A stretch of DNA of 64,000 nucleotides from Paenibacillus crassostreae (GCF_001857945.1 NZ_CP017770.1:3100001-3164000); one strand, 5' to 3'. Shown: positions 35,844-45,995, numbered from the stretch's first letter. Notes: generated by a model not told the origin, from the letters alone. Made by a program: numbers and translations.

Positions 35844-37262
35844 ATGAGCAAATTATGGGGAGGGCGCTTCACGAAGCAAACCAACCATCTGGTAGAAGAA
35901 TATACAGCTTCCATCGGCTTCGACAAGGCACTTGCAGAGGAAGATATTCAAGGTAGCTTGGCCCACGTAACGATGTTAGGGAAATGTGGAATCGTACCTG
36001 AGGAAGATGCGGAGACGATTCGCCAAGGATTGAAGAAGGTTCTAGACAAAATTCGTTCCGGTGAAATCGTGTACTCTGTCTCCGACGAGGATATCCATAT
36101 GAATATCGAGAAGAATCTCCTCGATGAGATTGGACCTGTAGGCGGTAAGCTTCATACTGGACGTAGCCGTAATGATCAAGTGGCAACGGACATGCACTTA
36201 TATTTACGTAAACGTGTTGTCGCTCTGACAGCGATGGTACAGGAAGTTCAATCTGCATTGATCACTCAGGCAAAAGACAACCTCGACACCATCGTCCCAG
36301 GTTACACGCATCTGCAACGGGCACAACCGATCCTATTTGCCCATCATTTGATGGCTTATGTATCCATGTTCGGACGTGATGCGGAACGTTTAATGGACAG
36401 CTATAAGCGGATCAATATTTTACCATTAGGTGCAGGTGCTCTTGCGGGTACGACTTTCCCGATTGATCGTCATTTCGTAGCTGAGCAACTTGGATTCGAT
36501 GGTGTATATGAGAATAGTCTGGATGCCGTAAGCGATCGTGATTTTATTGTGGAATTTCTAGCGAATGCTTCACTGATCATGACACATCTATCTCGCCTTA
36601 GTGAGGAATTAGTGTTGTGGAGTAGCACAGAGTTTGGTTTTGTGGAACTTGATGATGCTTTCTGCACAGGTAGTAGCATTATGCCACAGAAGAAGAACCC
36701 GGATGTACCTGAATTAGTACGTGGTAAGACAGGGCGTGTGTACGGGAACCTGATGGGACTGCTCACGGTATTGAAATCATTGCCATTGGCCTATAACAAG
36801 GATATGCAGGAAGACAAGGAAGGCATGTTCGATACGGTCGCTACACTCGAAGGTGCCCTTCAATTATTTGCTCCCATGATCGCAACGATGAAAGTAAATA
36901 AAGGTCGGATGCGTGAAGCTGTTAATAAGGACTTCTCGAATGCTACCGACATTGCTGATTTTCTTGTAGGTAAAGGATTACCCTTCCGTCAAGCGCATGA
37001 AGTGATTGGTAAGACCGTTCTTTATTGCATCCAAAATAATAAGTATTTACTAGATCTAACATTGGACGAGTTCCGTGGCTTCTCAGAACTATTCGATGAA
37101 CGAATCTATGATGTACTTCAACCGGAAGCCGTTGTGAATGCCCGTAATGTTTACGGCGGAACGGCAACAGTACAAGTGGCAGCAGCGATCGAACGTAGTG
37201 AGGTCAAGCTTCAGACTGCGAAGAAGTGGGTTGAAGAGCATGATGAGGAGTCACAAGGCTAG
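35844..37262 (+). CDS. argH: Argininosuccinate lyase
   Basis: 472 residues. It cleaves argininosuccinate to arginine and fumarate. The fumarase/aspartase superfamily signature [15 protein letters not shown] (near 280) is present with the SRNDQVATD and [19 protein letters not shown] segments. The AGAAGGAGG site is strong. It is the last gene of the arg cluster and is followed by a long-stem terminator. Confidence 0.96.
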   Translation: MSKLWGGRFTKQTNHLVEEYTASIGFDKALAEEDIQGSLAHVTMLGKCGIVPEEDAETIRQGLKKVLDKIRSGEIVYSVSDEDIHMNIEKNLLDEIGPVGGKLHTGRSRNDQVATDMHLYLRKRVVALTAMVQEVQSALITQAKDNLDTIVPGYTHLQRAQPILFAHHLMAYVSMFGRDAERLMDSYKRINILPLGAGALAGTTFPIDRHFVAEQLGFDGVYENSLDAVSDRDFIVEFLANASLIMTHLSRLSEELVLWSSTEFGFVELDDAFCTGSSIMPQKKNPDVPELVRGKTGRVYGNLMGLLTVLKSLPLAYNKDMQEDKEGMFDTVATLEGALQLFAPMIATMKVNKGRMREAVNKDFSNATDIADFLVGKGLPFRQAHEVIGKTVLYCIQNNKYLLDLTLDEFRGFSELFDERIYDVLQPEAVVNARNVYGGTATVQVAAAIERSEVKLQTAKKWVEEHDEESQG

Positions 37263-37348
37263 TAGCATACAATCATGAGTCTGTAAAGGAAACCCATGGA
37301 GCTCATGATGCTTATGAAGCCATGGTTTCACACTTAATAGCTAATAGA

Positions 37349-37394
37349 AGAACCTCCAATTCCACGGTTTAACAGTGGTTTTGGAGGTTCTTTT
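37349..37394 (+). terminator. Terminator of the arginine operon
   Basis: Long stem: AGAACCTCCAA ... TTGGAGGTTCT with an inner CCAC/GTGG pairing, then TTTTA. Confidence 0.85.
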
Positions 37395-37586
37395 ACTTTG
37401 AGGAGAATGCATATCCACTGTGCGGATATGCATTTGAACGCTAGTGCAACTCAGTTTTTATCTACACAAGCACCTATCTATTAGAACCGAAGTATCAATA
37501 CACACATGTAGTTAATCCCATTTCATATGGGTATGAAGGATCAACACCCTACGACCGGAATGAAGTGGTTACTGGCGAGTGGAGAA

Positions 37587-37770
37587 TAGCTGCAGTAAGT
37601 ACATTTATTTCGAGTGAAAAGTAGGTTTAGAGAGAAGTAACTGTAAAAAGTACAACTAAATTTCAAAAATTAGTGGAAATTAAGGAATTCACTATTATTA
37701 GTTGTACGTTTTACAACTAAAGTTAGCCACGAATGCTAATAGAAGAAATAAGGTGTAGGTTATACAACTA
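37587..37770. repeat. Four-motif palindromic element, copy B
   Basis: Forward motifs at 37587-37608 and 37638-37659, inverted motifs at 37698-37719 and 37748-37770. Gaps are 29, 38 and 28 bp, as in the other copies. Its motif sequences are the most diverged. It fills the argH-vanW spacer (37263-37831), which holds no gene. A further hairpin (GGGG-A-TTGGACGT ... ACGTCCAA-CCCC, 37793-37827) lies between it and the end of the VanW gene. Confidence 0.8.
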
Positions 37771-37831
37771 GTCAGTGTCGGTGGGGACTGCAGGGGATTG
37801 GACGTTATTAGATGTACGTCCAACCCCAAAC

Positions 37832-39280
37832 TCAAAAGTTCGGACCGCTCACACCATCCTCAATAATTTGCTTCTTCTCGGGGGCAATGGGTGTTCCTAT
37901 ATCCTTATCATTTTTAGGATGAACACTAATAAGCCGTTTTTGTGGAAGATAGGTGTCTCGTGAGATACGTTTCTTTCCTTTGACGATACCATCCACTTTT
38001 TTGATCTGATAAGTATCTACAACGTATCCAATGGTTCCATGCTGAAGAATCTCCTGTGCACCGACGGGGAGGGTCGCATTACGAACATATTTGTTAGAAG
38101 GTGTAAGTGTCTCAACAACAACCGATTCTATATCATACCGAACATTAGTAGGAAAGGTGCCGAAGAATTTAATGGTGAGTGTCCTGCCTTGAACGTTAGC
38201 TTGGATTAGTAGGTGTTTACCTGTATTATTCTTGAAGCGAAAATTGATCGATCCTGTAGCAAAGGTCGCATCCTGGCCTTTTGGCAAATAACTAACCGGC
38301 ATCGAATGGCTTCTACGTTCAACGATATCCAAGCCTAATCGAATGGCCGCACTATATATCGTACTAGACACTTGGCAGATTCCTCCTCCTATACCGGGGA
38401 CGAACTTTCCATTTAGTATAACAGGCGCTTCACGGAACCCGTACTGTTTCTCTGCTAAAGCGATCACTTGGCCATAATCGAATACATCTCCCGGCTTCAA
38501 GATCATGCCATTCGTAGCTTGTGCTGCTGAATTCACATTGAACACTCTGCCCTCAGCGCTAGATCTCAAATAAGTAGAGAATTCCATAATCTTGCGCTCA
38601 ATGCCCTCTTTTTTTAAATCTTCAATATCAATCTCGGGGCGTTCTAATCTAAAAGGAAGTTCTAATACTAGCGGGTCTTCATTTGGAGGCTCTAACACTT
38701 CAAAATCTCGTGGGATTAAATCGACCATTCGAGTCTCTATGATATTCCAATCTAAACGATTGGCTGAAATCCCAGGTGTATACACTACTTGATCACTTGA
38801 GTTGATACGACGGGAAGCGTTAACGAATTTACCGAACTTCTCTTGTTCCCATGCCGCATTATACACAGACTTCATTAAAGCTGGGTCCCAATGAGATGTG
38901 ATCGAATAGTTACGCTCGAAATTCCACCGGTAAGATAAGCGCTGTAACCAGTTACCTTTTTGTAATTGAATGATGGATTGACGGAAATGTTCTGCCTCAT
39001 ATTGTACACCCGCCTCCGCGAGAGTCCATTGAGAGTGTACGACAGAGTCACTGGGATTGTTCACTGTGATATGGAGGGGGATCTTTTCCAAACGCTGCAT
39101 GCGCTCATCAAGTTCCTCCAATACAGTATCTGTGTTCAATCCACCGACAGACCATCCTGATACAATAGTACCCTTAGGAATAGTGTCATGATGTAAATAA
39201 AAAAATATAAAACTAAATAGAGTGAATCCACCCAAGACACTTCCGATAACTATGATTAGACGTGCTTGAAATTTGTTCAT
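37832..39280 (-). CDS. VanW family exported protein
   Basis: 482 residues. An N-terminal membrane anchor (about 8-28: LIIVIGSVLGGFTLFSFIF) is followed by a peptidoglycan-binding-type region (about 35-230). The VanW domain (about 250-385) has GGGICQVSSTIYSAAIRLG, then ERRSHSMPVSYLPKGQDATF. The C-terminal stretch (TYQIKKVDGIVKGKKRISRDTY) resembles a G5-type domain. Such proteins are common in spore formers and linked to the cell wall, but their exact activity is not known. It is transcribed away from ftsE and may share the intergenic region 39281-39495. Confidence 0.88.
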   Translation of the reverse strand: MNKFQARLIIVIGSVLGGFTLFSFIFFYLHHDTIPKGTIVSGWSVGGLNTDTVLEELDERMQRLEKIPLHITVNNPSDSVVHSQWTLAEAGVQYEAEHFRQSIIQLQKGNWLQRLSYRWNFERNYSITSHWDPALMKSVYNAAWEQEKFGKFVNASRRINSSDQVVYTPGISANRLDWNIIETRMVDLIPRDFEVLEPPNEDPLVLELPFRLERPEIDIEDLKKEGIERKIMEFSTYLRSSAEGRVFNVNSAAQATNGMILKPGDVFDYGQVIALAEKQYGFREAPVILNGKFVPGIGGGICQVSSTIYSAAIRLGLDIVERRSHSMPVSYLPKGQDATFATGSINFRFKNNTGKHLLIQANVQGRTLTIKFFGTFPTNVRYDIESVVVETLTPSNKYVRNATLPVGAQEILQHGTIGYVVDTYQIKKVDGIVKGKKRISRDTYLPQKRLISVHPKNDKDIGTPIAPEKKQIIEDGVSGPNF

Positions 39281-39381
39281 ATGTTCTCAACCTTCTTTCT
39301 TATTAGCCACAATGAAAGCTTGTTTATTCCATATATATAACTATATGTTTGAGAATAGAGATAATTTCAGGTACTCAAAGG

Positions 39382-39397
39382 GTAACAGATTTGTTAC
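39382..39397. promoter_or_regulatory. Dyad in the ftsE upstream region
   Basis: A perfect inverted repeat, GTAACA-GATT-TGTTAC, lies next to candidate -10 elements TACAAT (39395-39400) and TATAAT (39402-39407). No good -35 was found. It could be an operator for ftsE or for the divergent VanW gene. Confidence 0.35.
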
Positions 39398-39495
39398 AAT
39401 ATATAATAGTGATGATTTCTAGTGGTTTTTAAAGGAATTAGATGGAAAGTGTCGAAATGTTATTTGGCTGATACTGGGAATTGGGAAGTGATAAT

Positions 39496-40182
39496 GTGAT
39501 TGAAATGCAAGATGTATGGAAGACGTATAAGAATGGTGCAAATGCCTTACAGGGTGTATCCGTAAAGATTGATCGCAACGAGTTTGTGTATGTTGTAGGT
39601 CCTTCAGGTGCAGGTAAATCGACATTTATGAAGCTTATTTATAGAGAAGAAGTTCCAACTAAGGGTCAAATTTCAGTGAATGGTTTTAATATTGGTAAGC
39701 TGAAACAACGTAAAATCCCTTACGTTCGGAGAAACATAGGTGTTATATTTCAAGATTTCCGACTGCTACCTCGTATGACAGCTTATGAGAATGTTGCATT
39801 TGCTATGGAATGTATCGAAACTCCCAAACGAGTGATCAAGAAGCGGGTTATGGAAGTGTTGGATTTAGTTGGACTGAAGAATAAAGCAGGACGTGAACCA
39901 GATCAATTGTCTGGTGGTGAACAACAACGGATCGCTATTGCAAGAGCCATCGTTAATAACCCTGCTGTTATTATTGCGGACGAGCCTACAGGTAATTTAG
40001 ATCCCGAGACATCATGGGGTATTATGCAACTACTGGATGAGATTAATTTCCGAGGAACTACAATTGTTATGGCTACGCATAACAAGGATATCGTGAACAG
40101 TATGCGTAAACGCGTTATCGCGATTGAGCATGGTAACATCGTGAGAGACCAGATGAGAGGAGAATATGGATATGAATTTTAA
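39496..40182 (+). CDS. ftsE: Cell-division ABC transporter ATPase FtsE
   Basis: 228 residues with a GTG start at 39496 (MIEMQDVWKTYKNG); a TTG 15 nt earlier gives a non-family extension. ATPase motifs: Walker A GPSGAGKST, signature LSGGEQQR, Walker B VIIADEPTGNLD. With FtsX it forms a membrane complex that transmits ATP hydrolysis to periplasmic or extracytoplasmic peptidoglycan hydrolases. It overlaps ftsX by 11 bp, and an M23 hydrolase candidate is the next gene. Confidence 0.96.
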   Translation: MIEMQDVWKTYKNGANALQGVSVKIDRNEFVYVVGPSGAGKSTFMKLIYREEVPTKGQISVNGFNIGKLKQRKIPYVRRNIGVIFQDFRLLPRMTAYENVAFAMECIETPKRVIKKRVMEVLDLVGLKNKAGREPDQLSGGEQQRIAIARAIVNNPAVIIADEPTGNLDPETSWGIMQLLDEINFRGTTIVMATHNKDIVNSMRKRVIAIEHGNIVRDQMRGEYGYEF

Positions 40183-41086
40183 CACCTTCTTGCGGCATCT
40201 GCGAGAAGGATGCAAGAACGTATTCCGTAATGGATGGATGTCGATAGCTTCTATAACTTCCATTGTAGTATCTCTTTTTGTTCTAGGTGTATTTATCTTA
40301 TTGGTTGTGAATGTCAATCAATTGGCAGATGACGTTGATAGTACGGTTGAGATTCGAACGTATTTGAACCTCGATGTAGATGAGAAGATGCGAGAAACGA
40401 TCAATACAGAGATTGGCCTAATGCCTGAAGTGAGCAAGGTAACCTTCATATCGAAAGAACAAGGGTTACTAGAATTCAGTGAGGGATTGGGAGAAGACGG
40501 TAAGGCTCTACTCGAGGGATTCGATAATGATAATAATCCGCTACCAGATACACTGGTCGTTGAAGTCATAGAAGCAAAAACGGTTCCACAAGTTGCAGAT
40601 AAGATTAGCGCATTGAATGAGGTTCATCCAGAATCTCCAATAATGAAGGTCAATTATGGTGAGGGCGCTGTCGAGAAGTTATTCAAGATCACACGTGCGG
40701 TACGTAATATTGGGTTTATCTTCGTTGCAGTTCTCGGGGTGATGTCCATGTTCCTTATATCTAACACGATTAGAGTTACAATTCTAGCTCGCCGTCGGGA
40801 GATTGGTATTCAGAAATTAGTAGGAGCGACGAACTCATTCATTCGCTGGCCCTTTTTTATAGAAGGTGCATTAATTGGTGGGATTGGATCGTTAGCGACG
40901 GTTGGTATTCTCATATTAGGTTATGACCAATTGATCCAAGCAATAAGTAAGGATATTACCTTGGGGCTGACTTTAGTTCCATTGGCTGATATTTGGTTAC
41001 TGATAAGTACACTTTTGCTTGCTATTGGTATTTTGATTGGAATCTGGGGAAGTACCGTCTCCATTCGTAAATTTTTGAAAGTATAG
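40172..41086 (+). CDS. ftsX: Cell-division protein FtsX
   Basis: 304 residues from the ATG at 40172; the ATG at 40166 is too close to the AGAGGAG site. Topology: N-terminal membrane segment (about 25-48, ASITSIVVSLFVLGVFILLV), a large extracytoplasmic loop (about 50-175) that contacts the hydrolase, then three C-terminal membrane segments with the FtsX/MacB core (FLISNTIRVTILARRREIGIQKLVGAT). It overlaps ftsE and precedes a coiled-coil M23 peptidase gene. Confidence 0.95.
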   Translation: MNFNTFLRHLREGCKNVFRNGWMSIASITSIVVSLFVLGVFILLVVNVNQLADDVDSTVEIRTYLNLDVDEKMRETINTEIGLMPEVSKVTFISKEQGLLEFSEGLGEDGKALLEGFDNDNNPLPDTLVVEVIEAKTVPQVADKISALNEVHPESPIMKVNYGEGAVEKLFKITRAVRNIGFIFVAVLGVMSMFLISNTIRVTILARRREIGIQKLVGATNSFIRWPFFIEGALIGGIGSLATVGILILGYDQLIQAISKDITLGLTLVPLADIWLLISTLLLAIGILIGIWGSTVSIRKFLKV

Positions 41087-41177
41087 CTAAGAATAGAACA
41101 CACTCACCTGATGGCATCCGTGGATAACATAGGAAACGAACGTTATGGAATTTTGGGTAAAGGATGGGGAATCCAAA

Positions 41178-42443
41178 TTGAAGAAGATAAATCTTATATT
41201 GATTGTACTTTTGGCAGCAGCCATGATCTTTCAACCTACGAATAGTACAGCAGCGAAGAAATCAGTGCGCGATATTGAAAAAGAATTGAAGATCTTGCAG
41301 GAACAGGCCCAGCAGACTAGGAAAGAGCAACAGGCAGCAGCCTTTAAAGGTGAAGAGGCAGAACATTATAAAGAAAAAACGATTGAATATTTGCAGACTG
41401 TATTAGATCAGATTGATACCGTTACGAATAAGCTAGCTGATATTTCAGCACAAATTGAAGAGACAAAGAATAGCTTGACGCTAGCTGCAACAGAAATGGT
41501 TGCTGCTGAAGAGCGTATTGCATCTCGTGAAGTCATGCTAGAGTCTCGTGTACGATTGATGTATACCGATGGTAGCGTTTCTTATTTAGAAGTGCTAATG
41601 GCATCTAGTAGCTTTAGTGACTTCCTCATGAGAGCTGATTCACTTAAGATGATTGTGGATCAGGATCAGAATTTACTTGTGGAACATAAGAAGGACAAGG
41701 AAACTGTGGTTGAGAAGGAGAAGGAATTAGAACTGCAATATGCTAAGGCTGAGACTCTCTATGCGGAAATGGAGGCTCAGAAGAGTATACTAGATGAGAA
41801 GGAAGCGGAGAAGAAGGTTCTCATTGCTCATTATGATGAGGAAATTCAGGAATCCAATGAGCTAAATGTAGAGCAGGAACAAGAACTCATAGCTCTTGCT
41901 AGTGAAAGATCTACCTTATTACAACAGAAGAACAAATTGGTAGCAGAAGAAGCAGCAAGGGTTAAAGCGGCGAAAGCAGCAGCTGCTAAGCGTGCAGCTG
42001 CAGCGAAATCTTCTGGTTCGTCTAGCTCTGGAACCTACAGCGGTAATGGAGGTCCATTGTTGATGCCAGTAGGTAGCGCTCGTATTTCTTCTTATTATGG
42101 TAAACGAACACATCCCGTTACAGGGGAAGTAGGAAAAATGCATAATGGCGTTGATTTCGCCGTAGGGCAAGGAACAACGATTGAAGCAGCTGAATCTGGC
42201 ACAGTTATATTGTCAGAGTGGTACAGTGGCTATGGTAATGCTGTTATTATAGATCATGGTGGTGGCATGTGGACGTTATACGGACATATCCGTAATGGTG
42301 GGCTCAAAGTTAGTGTTGGTGACAGTGTAACCCGTGGTCAGAAAATTGCAGAGTCAGGCAACACAGGCCGAAGTACGGGACCTCATTTACATTTTGAAGT
42401 ACGTATTAATGGGAGTGCTGTCGACCCAATGCCTTATTTGTAA
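41178..42443 (+). CDS. Coiled-coil M23 peptidase (EnvC/PcsB-type hydrolase partner of FtsEX)
   Basis: 421 residues from a TTG at 41178 (GGATGGGGA site). This start gives a clean signal peptide, MKKINLILIVLLAAAMIF. An ATG at 41145 with AGGAAA upstream is the alternative and would add 11 residues. A long coiled coil (about 30-270) is followed by an Ala/Ser linker and an M23/LytM domain (about 310-421). HNGVDF (near 321) and HLHFEV (near 403) carry the zinc ligands, so it should be a catalytically active endopeptidase rather than a degenerate EnvC. Position after ftsEX suggests it is the hydrolase they control; B. subtilis uses CwlO, of another family. Confidence 0.9.
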   Translation: MKKINLILIVLLAAAMIFQPTNSTAAKKSVRDIEKELKILQEQAQQTRKEQQAAAFKGEEAEHYKEKTIEYLQTVLDQIDTVTNKLADISAQIEETKNSLTLAATEMVAAEERIASREVMLESRVRLMYTDGSVSYLEVLMASSSFSDFLMRADSLKMIVDQDQNLLVEHKKDKETVVEKEKELELQYAKAETLYAEMEAQKSILDEKEAEKKVLIAHYDEEIQESNELNVEQEQELIALASERSTLLQQKNKLVAEEAARVKAAKAAAAKRAAAAKSSGSSSSGTYSGNGGPLLMPVGSARISSYYGKRTHPVTGEVGKMHNGVDFAVGQGTTIEAAESGTVILSEWYSGYGNAVIIDHGGGMWTLYGHIRNGGLKVSVGDSVTRGQKIAESGNTGRSTGPHLHFEVRINGSAVDPMPYL

Positions 42444-42562
42444 CGCTGTAAATTATGACGATCTGACGTAAATATTCCAGCCCTTTCGAACATATACTAA
42501 GAGGGATACAGTAAGAATATGGAGAGCGTTAGATTGATAAGAAGAAGGCGGTGAACTCAACT

Positions 42563-44032
42563 TTGTTAAAGAAACGTACGGCGATACTTATGATGGTCAT
42601 CTCCTTGATTGTTGGAAGCCTATTGACGATGTTCCTAACGGGATCCAACAGCATAGCTGGACAAGCTTCGAGTGGAGAAGGATTGCTCGCTAGTATAACT
42701 AGTGGAGGATTGAAGGCAGAGGAGACACGGAAGATCGGAGCAGCAATTGATCTGATTGAAGGTAATTACTATAAGGATATTGAACGTAGCGCCTTGGTTG
42801 ACGGGGCTATTAACGGTATGATGGAGGCCTTGTCTGATCCATATTCTACGTATATGGGACAGGAAACAGCACAACAATTTGAAGAGTCCATTGAAGGCTC
42901 CTTCAGCGGTATTGGTGCAGAGGTCTCGATGGAGGATGGCAATGTTGTTGTAGTCTCTCCAATTAAGGGGTCACCTGCAGAGAAGGCGGGAATTCGATCC
43001 AAGGACATTCTGCTCTCTGTGAATGGTGAATCTTTGGCTGGTCTAGAACTGAATGCAGCTGTTGCAAAAATTCGAGGTGTCAAAGGTTCTACAGCATCGA
43101 TTGAAGTCAAACGTAATGGTGTAGCTGAACCTATTAAATATGCTATTGTCCGTGATGATGTTGCACTAGAGACAGTCAATGCATCCCTACGTAAAGATGG
43201 GATTGGAATGATTGAAATTACCCAGTTCTCTTTAAATACAGCAGAACGATTCAAGGAAGAACTGACTAATCTAGAGAAGCAAGGGATGAAGGGGTTAGTG
43301 ATCGATGTCCGTAACAACCCTGGAGGTGTTCTTTCAGTCGTTATTGATATTACACAACAATTCGTACCTAAAGGTGAATTGATTGTTCAAGTGGAAGATA
43401 AGAATGGGAAACGTGAGAAGAGTTTCTCCAAGGGATCAAGCAAATCTTATCCGATTACATTGTTGATGAATAAGGGGAGTGCGAGTGCTTCGGAGATTTT
43501 AGCAGGAGCGCTTCAACAATCTGCTGATGTCGTTCTAGTTGGTGAGAACTCCTTCGGTAAGGGAACGGTTCAGACGAGTTTCGATCGACAATTAGGTGAT
43601 GGTAGCTTACTCAAAATCACGATTGCGAAGTGGCTTACACCTGATGGTACTTGGATTCACGAAGAAGGTATCAAACCGGATATTGCGGTCTCTCAACCGG
43701 ATTACTTCATGGTTGCACCAATTAACAAAGAGAAGACCCTACAATTCAACAAGAATAGTGACGATGTTAAAAGCGCACAAGTTATGTTGGATGGACTTGG
43801 TTACAAACCAGGACGTGTCGATGGATATTTTGATGTAGGTACTCAGAAAGCTGTGAAGACCTTCCAGACTAGCCAGAAGATTAAGGCTAATGGAATCATC
43901 GATTCTAAGACAGCGGAAGCCTTGGAAAAGGTTCTTATTGAACACATACAAGATCCTCTAAATGATACGCAACTGAAACAAGGTATTGCGGAGGTACAGA
44001 AGGAAATAAAGGCAATGGCGTCGAAGAAGTAA
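42563..44032 (+). CDS. S41 carboxyl-terminal processing protease (CtpA/CtpB-like)
   Basis: 489 residues from a TTG at 42563, well spaced from AAGGCGG; a GTG at 42551 is too close to it. Signal/anchor segment (about 8-27), a PDZ domain (about 95-180, VVVSPIKGSPAEKAGI), then the S41 core with the serine in KGSASASEILAGAL (near 307) and the lysine in FGKGTVQT (near 332). A C-terminal peptidoglycan-binding PG_1 domain (about 390-455) follows. In B. subtilis, CtpB cleaves SpoIVFA in sporulation and lies between ftsEX and minJ, as this gene does. Confidence 0.93.
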   Translation: MLKKRTAILMMVISLIVGSLLTMFLTGSNSIAGQASSGEGLLASITSGGLKAEETRKIGAAIDLIEGNYYKDIERSALVDGAINGMMEALSDPYSTYMGQETAQQFEESIEGSFSGIGAEVSMEDGNVVVVSPIKGSPAEKAGIRSKDILLSVNGESLAGLELNAAVAKIRGVKGSTASIEVKRNGVAEPIKYAIVRDDVALETVNASLRKDGIGMIEITQFSLNTAERFKEELTNLEKQGMKGLVIDVRNNPGGVLSVVIDITQQFVPKGELIVQVEDKNGKREKSFSKGSSKSYPITLLMNKGSASASEILAGALQQSADVVLVGENSFGKGTVQTSFDRQLGDGSLLKITIAKWLTPDGTWIHEEGIKPDIAVSQPDYFMVAPINKEKTLQFNKNSDDVKSAQVMLDGLGYKPGRVDGYFDVGTQKAVKTFQTSQKIKANGIIDSKTAEALEKVLIEHIQDPLNDTQLKQGIAEVQKEIKAMASKK

Positions 44033-44062
44033 GAAGGCTGAACGTTAGCCTTCTTTTTTTTG
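44032..44062 (+). terminator. Rho-independent terminator after the CtpA-like gene
   Basis: Stem AGAAGGCT-GAACGT-AGCCTTCT followed by a run of T. It begins within the stop codon. Confidence 0.85.
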
Positions 44063-44147
44063 TGAGAAGTATGATTGCTAGAAATTATCTTAGATATAAT
44101 AACAGTTAAGTTAGTTGTGTTAGATTACAGAGGAGTGTGACCAGATC

Positions 44148-45740
44148 TTGGATGTAGCTTTAGAATTGTTATGGAATGTGACAGACGCTCTAGTACAGCT
44201 GTTGACTCAGCCCTTTTATTATATATCCATCCTGTTTATCCTCGTATTCTATCGTCAACAGATGTTGATGGAACGGAAGTTATTCCACGTACGGCTTCAT
44301 AGTTGGGGTCTGCAAGCGTGGCGCACGGTGATAGGCGGTCTGGCTGCTGGTATCGGTGTATCAATTGTAATGGCATTCGTAGGGTTTTCTTTGACGCAAG
44401 AAGCTATTATTTGTATATGGGTTGTAACATTAATGTTGTTATTGATAGGTGTACGCTATTTATGTTTGGCTTATACGGTTGGTGTGCTAGGAGTTCTACA
44501 GTTTATCTTGGGCTTCTTTCCGAATTGGCAACCAGATTCACTTATTGGGACAACAACAGATACCGTACGGGCGCTTGATATACCAGCTCTGGTTATTTTA
44601 GTAGGTATTCTTCATTTGGTTGAAGCAATTCTGGTGAAGAGACAAAGTACATCGCTTGCGATGCCACTATTCATAGAAAGTAAACGTGGCAAGCTAGTGG
44701 GAGGATTTCAGATGCAGTTCTTCTGGCCACTACCGCTGTTTCTAATGATTCCAGCACAGACTGCGGGCAATTTATTATCATGGACACCCCTTCTAGGGGG
44801 AGAGGGTTGGGCTAGTGGATTCAGTATGTTGGCACTACCTGTTATGATCGGATTTAGTGACTTGACTCAGAGTATGCTACCACAGAATAAGGCTAAGATA
44901 ACCTTCAAGAGACTTCTATTCTACAGTGTGATACTTCTTCTCATAGGTCTACTATCGGTATGGTGGAGTCCATTGATGATTGTTGCAGCACTGGCATGCT
45001 TCTTGTTACATATGGGTATGGAATGGATGAGTCGTATCGAAGAGCAGCATCAGCATTCGCTGTTTGTTCATGCTACTCAAGGTTTACGAGTACTTTCTGT
45101 AGTGCCTAAGAGCCCAGCAGATGAACTTGGCATTGTACCCGGTGAAACGGTCCTGAAAGTGAATGGTGTCCTTCTTCACTCGCAAGAACAACTACATCGT
45201 GCCTTACGTATGAATGCAGCATTCTGCAAATTAGAAATATTGAACTTGGCTGGCGAGAGTAAGTTCCTGCAACGTCCCATGTATGCGGGTGATCACCATC
45301 AATTAGGTGTTATTCTAGCGCCAGATCAGGATGTCAGTGATGTAGCTAGATTGAATCCAGCCAACATCTATTTAATTATTGGAATGAAACTAAACACTCG
45401 GAAACGATCCATATTGAGAGGACACGATAGTGCTTTAGTGAATGTAGGTACAGGTGCAGGAGTGAGAACAGACACACGTGTAGAAGCGGATACGAGTACA
45501 AGAACCGGTTCAAATATGAGTACGCTCTCAGTGCTTCCGCAAGATACTACTCTTGCGATAGTCGAAACAGCAGCAACGCAGACAGATGAAATAAAGGCAG
45601 AGTTACGCGACGAGATTAAGGCAGAAACAATGAAAGTAACTTCAACCCATGGATCAGATGTTGCCAAGGTGAAAGCAACCCTAAAGGATGCGGAGGCTAC
45701 TAACACGGATGAAGTAATAAAATATCCGTGGGATCGCTGA
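44148..45740 (+). CDS. Polytopic membrane protein with PDZ domain (MinJ-like)
   Basis: 530 residues with a TTG start and AGAGGAG about 11 nt upstream. Some eight membrane segments fill residues about 15-300. A PDZ domain (about 310-385, VVPKSPADELGIVPGETVLKVNG) follows. The tail (about 420-530) is hydrophilic and rich in Thr/Ala/Glu. This architecture and the position between a ctpB-like gene and uvrB match B. subtilis MinJ, the DivIVA-MinD adaptor in septum placement. Assignment rests on synteny and domain layout, so it is tentative. The low-complexity tail may be species-specific. Confidence 0.75.
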   Translation: MDVALELLWNVTDALVQLLTQPFYYISILFILVFYRQQMLMERKLFHVRLHSWGLQAWRTVIGGLAAGIGVSIVMAFVGFSLTQEAIICIWVVTLMLLLIGVRYLCLAYTVGVLGVLQFILGFFPNWQPDSLIGTTTDTVRALDIPALVILVGILHLVEAILVKRQSTSLAMPLFIESKRGKLVGGFQMQFFWPLPLFLMIPAQTAGNLLSWTPLLGGEGWASGFSMLALPVMIGFSDLTQSMLPQNKAKITFKRLLFYSVILLLIGLLSVWWSPLMIVAALACFLLHMGMEWMSRIEEQHQHSLFVHATQGLRVLSVVPKSPADELGIVPGETVLKVNGVLLHSQEQLHRALRMNAAFCKLEILNLAGESKFLQRPMYAGDHHQLGVILAPDQDVSDVARLNPANIYLIIGMKLNTRKRSILRGHDSALVNVGTGAGVRTDTRVEADTSTRTGSNMSTLSVLPQDTTLAIVETAATQTDEIKAELRDEIKAETMKVTSTHGSDVAKVKATLKDAEATNTDEVIKYPWDR

Positions 45741-45758
45741 CTAGTAAATGCTATAGGG

Positions 45759-45789
45759 AGAGACTGATTCTGTTGAATCAGTCTCTTTT
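45759..45789 (+). terminator. Rho-independent terminator after the MinJ-like gene
   Basis: A perfect 12-bp stem, AGAGACTGATTC-TGTT-GAATCAGTCTCT, then TTTTA. Confidence 0.85.
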
Positions 45790-45847
45790 ATTGAAATATA
45801 AGAAAGTATAAGTTTTACGCTATACATTATATCTTATATTTCTCGCT

Positions 45848-45885
45848 TAAACACTTACCGTCCTTATAAGGACGGTAAGTGTTTA
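45848..45885. repeat. Perfect 38-bp palindrome
   Basis: The arms TAAACACTTACCGTCCTTA and its exact reverse complement meet with no loop; the centre is CCTTATAAGG. No T-run follows, and a normal terminator already ends the upstream gene. It could be an operator, a resolution site or an RNA hairpin of unknown use. Confidence 0.9.
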
Positions 45886-45995
45886 TACTTGTGTGCACGT
45901 TAACGCGTTGGAGTACACATAAGCACAATTGAGTAAATAAGCATAATCAAGCTACTGAATGAAGTAGAGAGGCGAATATGTGGTGTACGGACAAA

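Noticed and set aside
37775..37963. 62-codon ORF overlapping the end of the VanW gene
   Set aside because: Antisense to VanW coding sequence and without a credible ribosome binding site.
42769..43317. 182-codon minus-strand ORF
   Set aside because: It lies wholly antisense inside the CtpA-like gene, which has clear domains; Ser/Thr-rich shadow translation.
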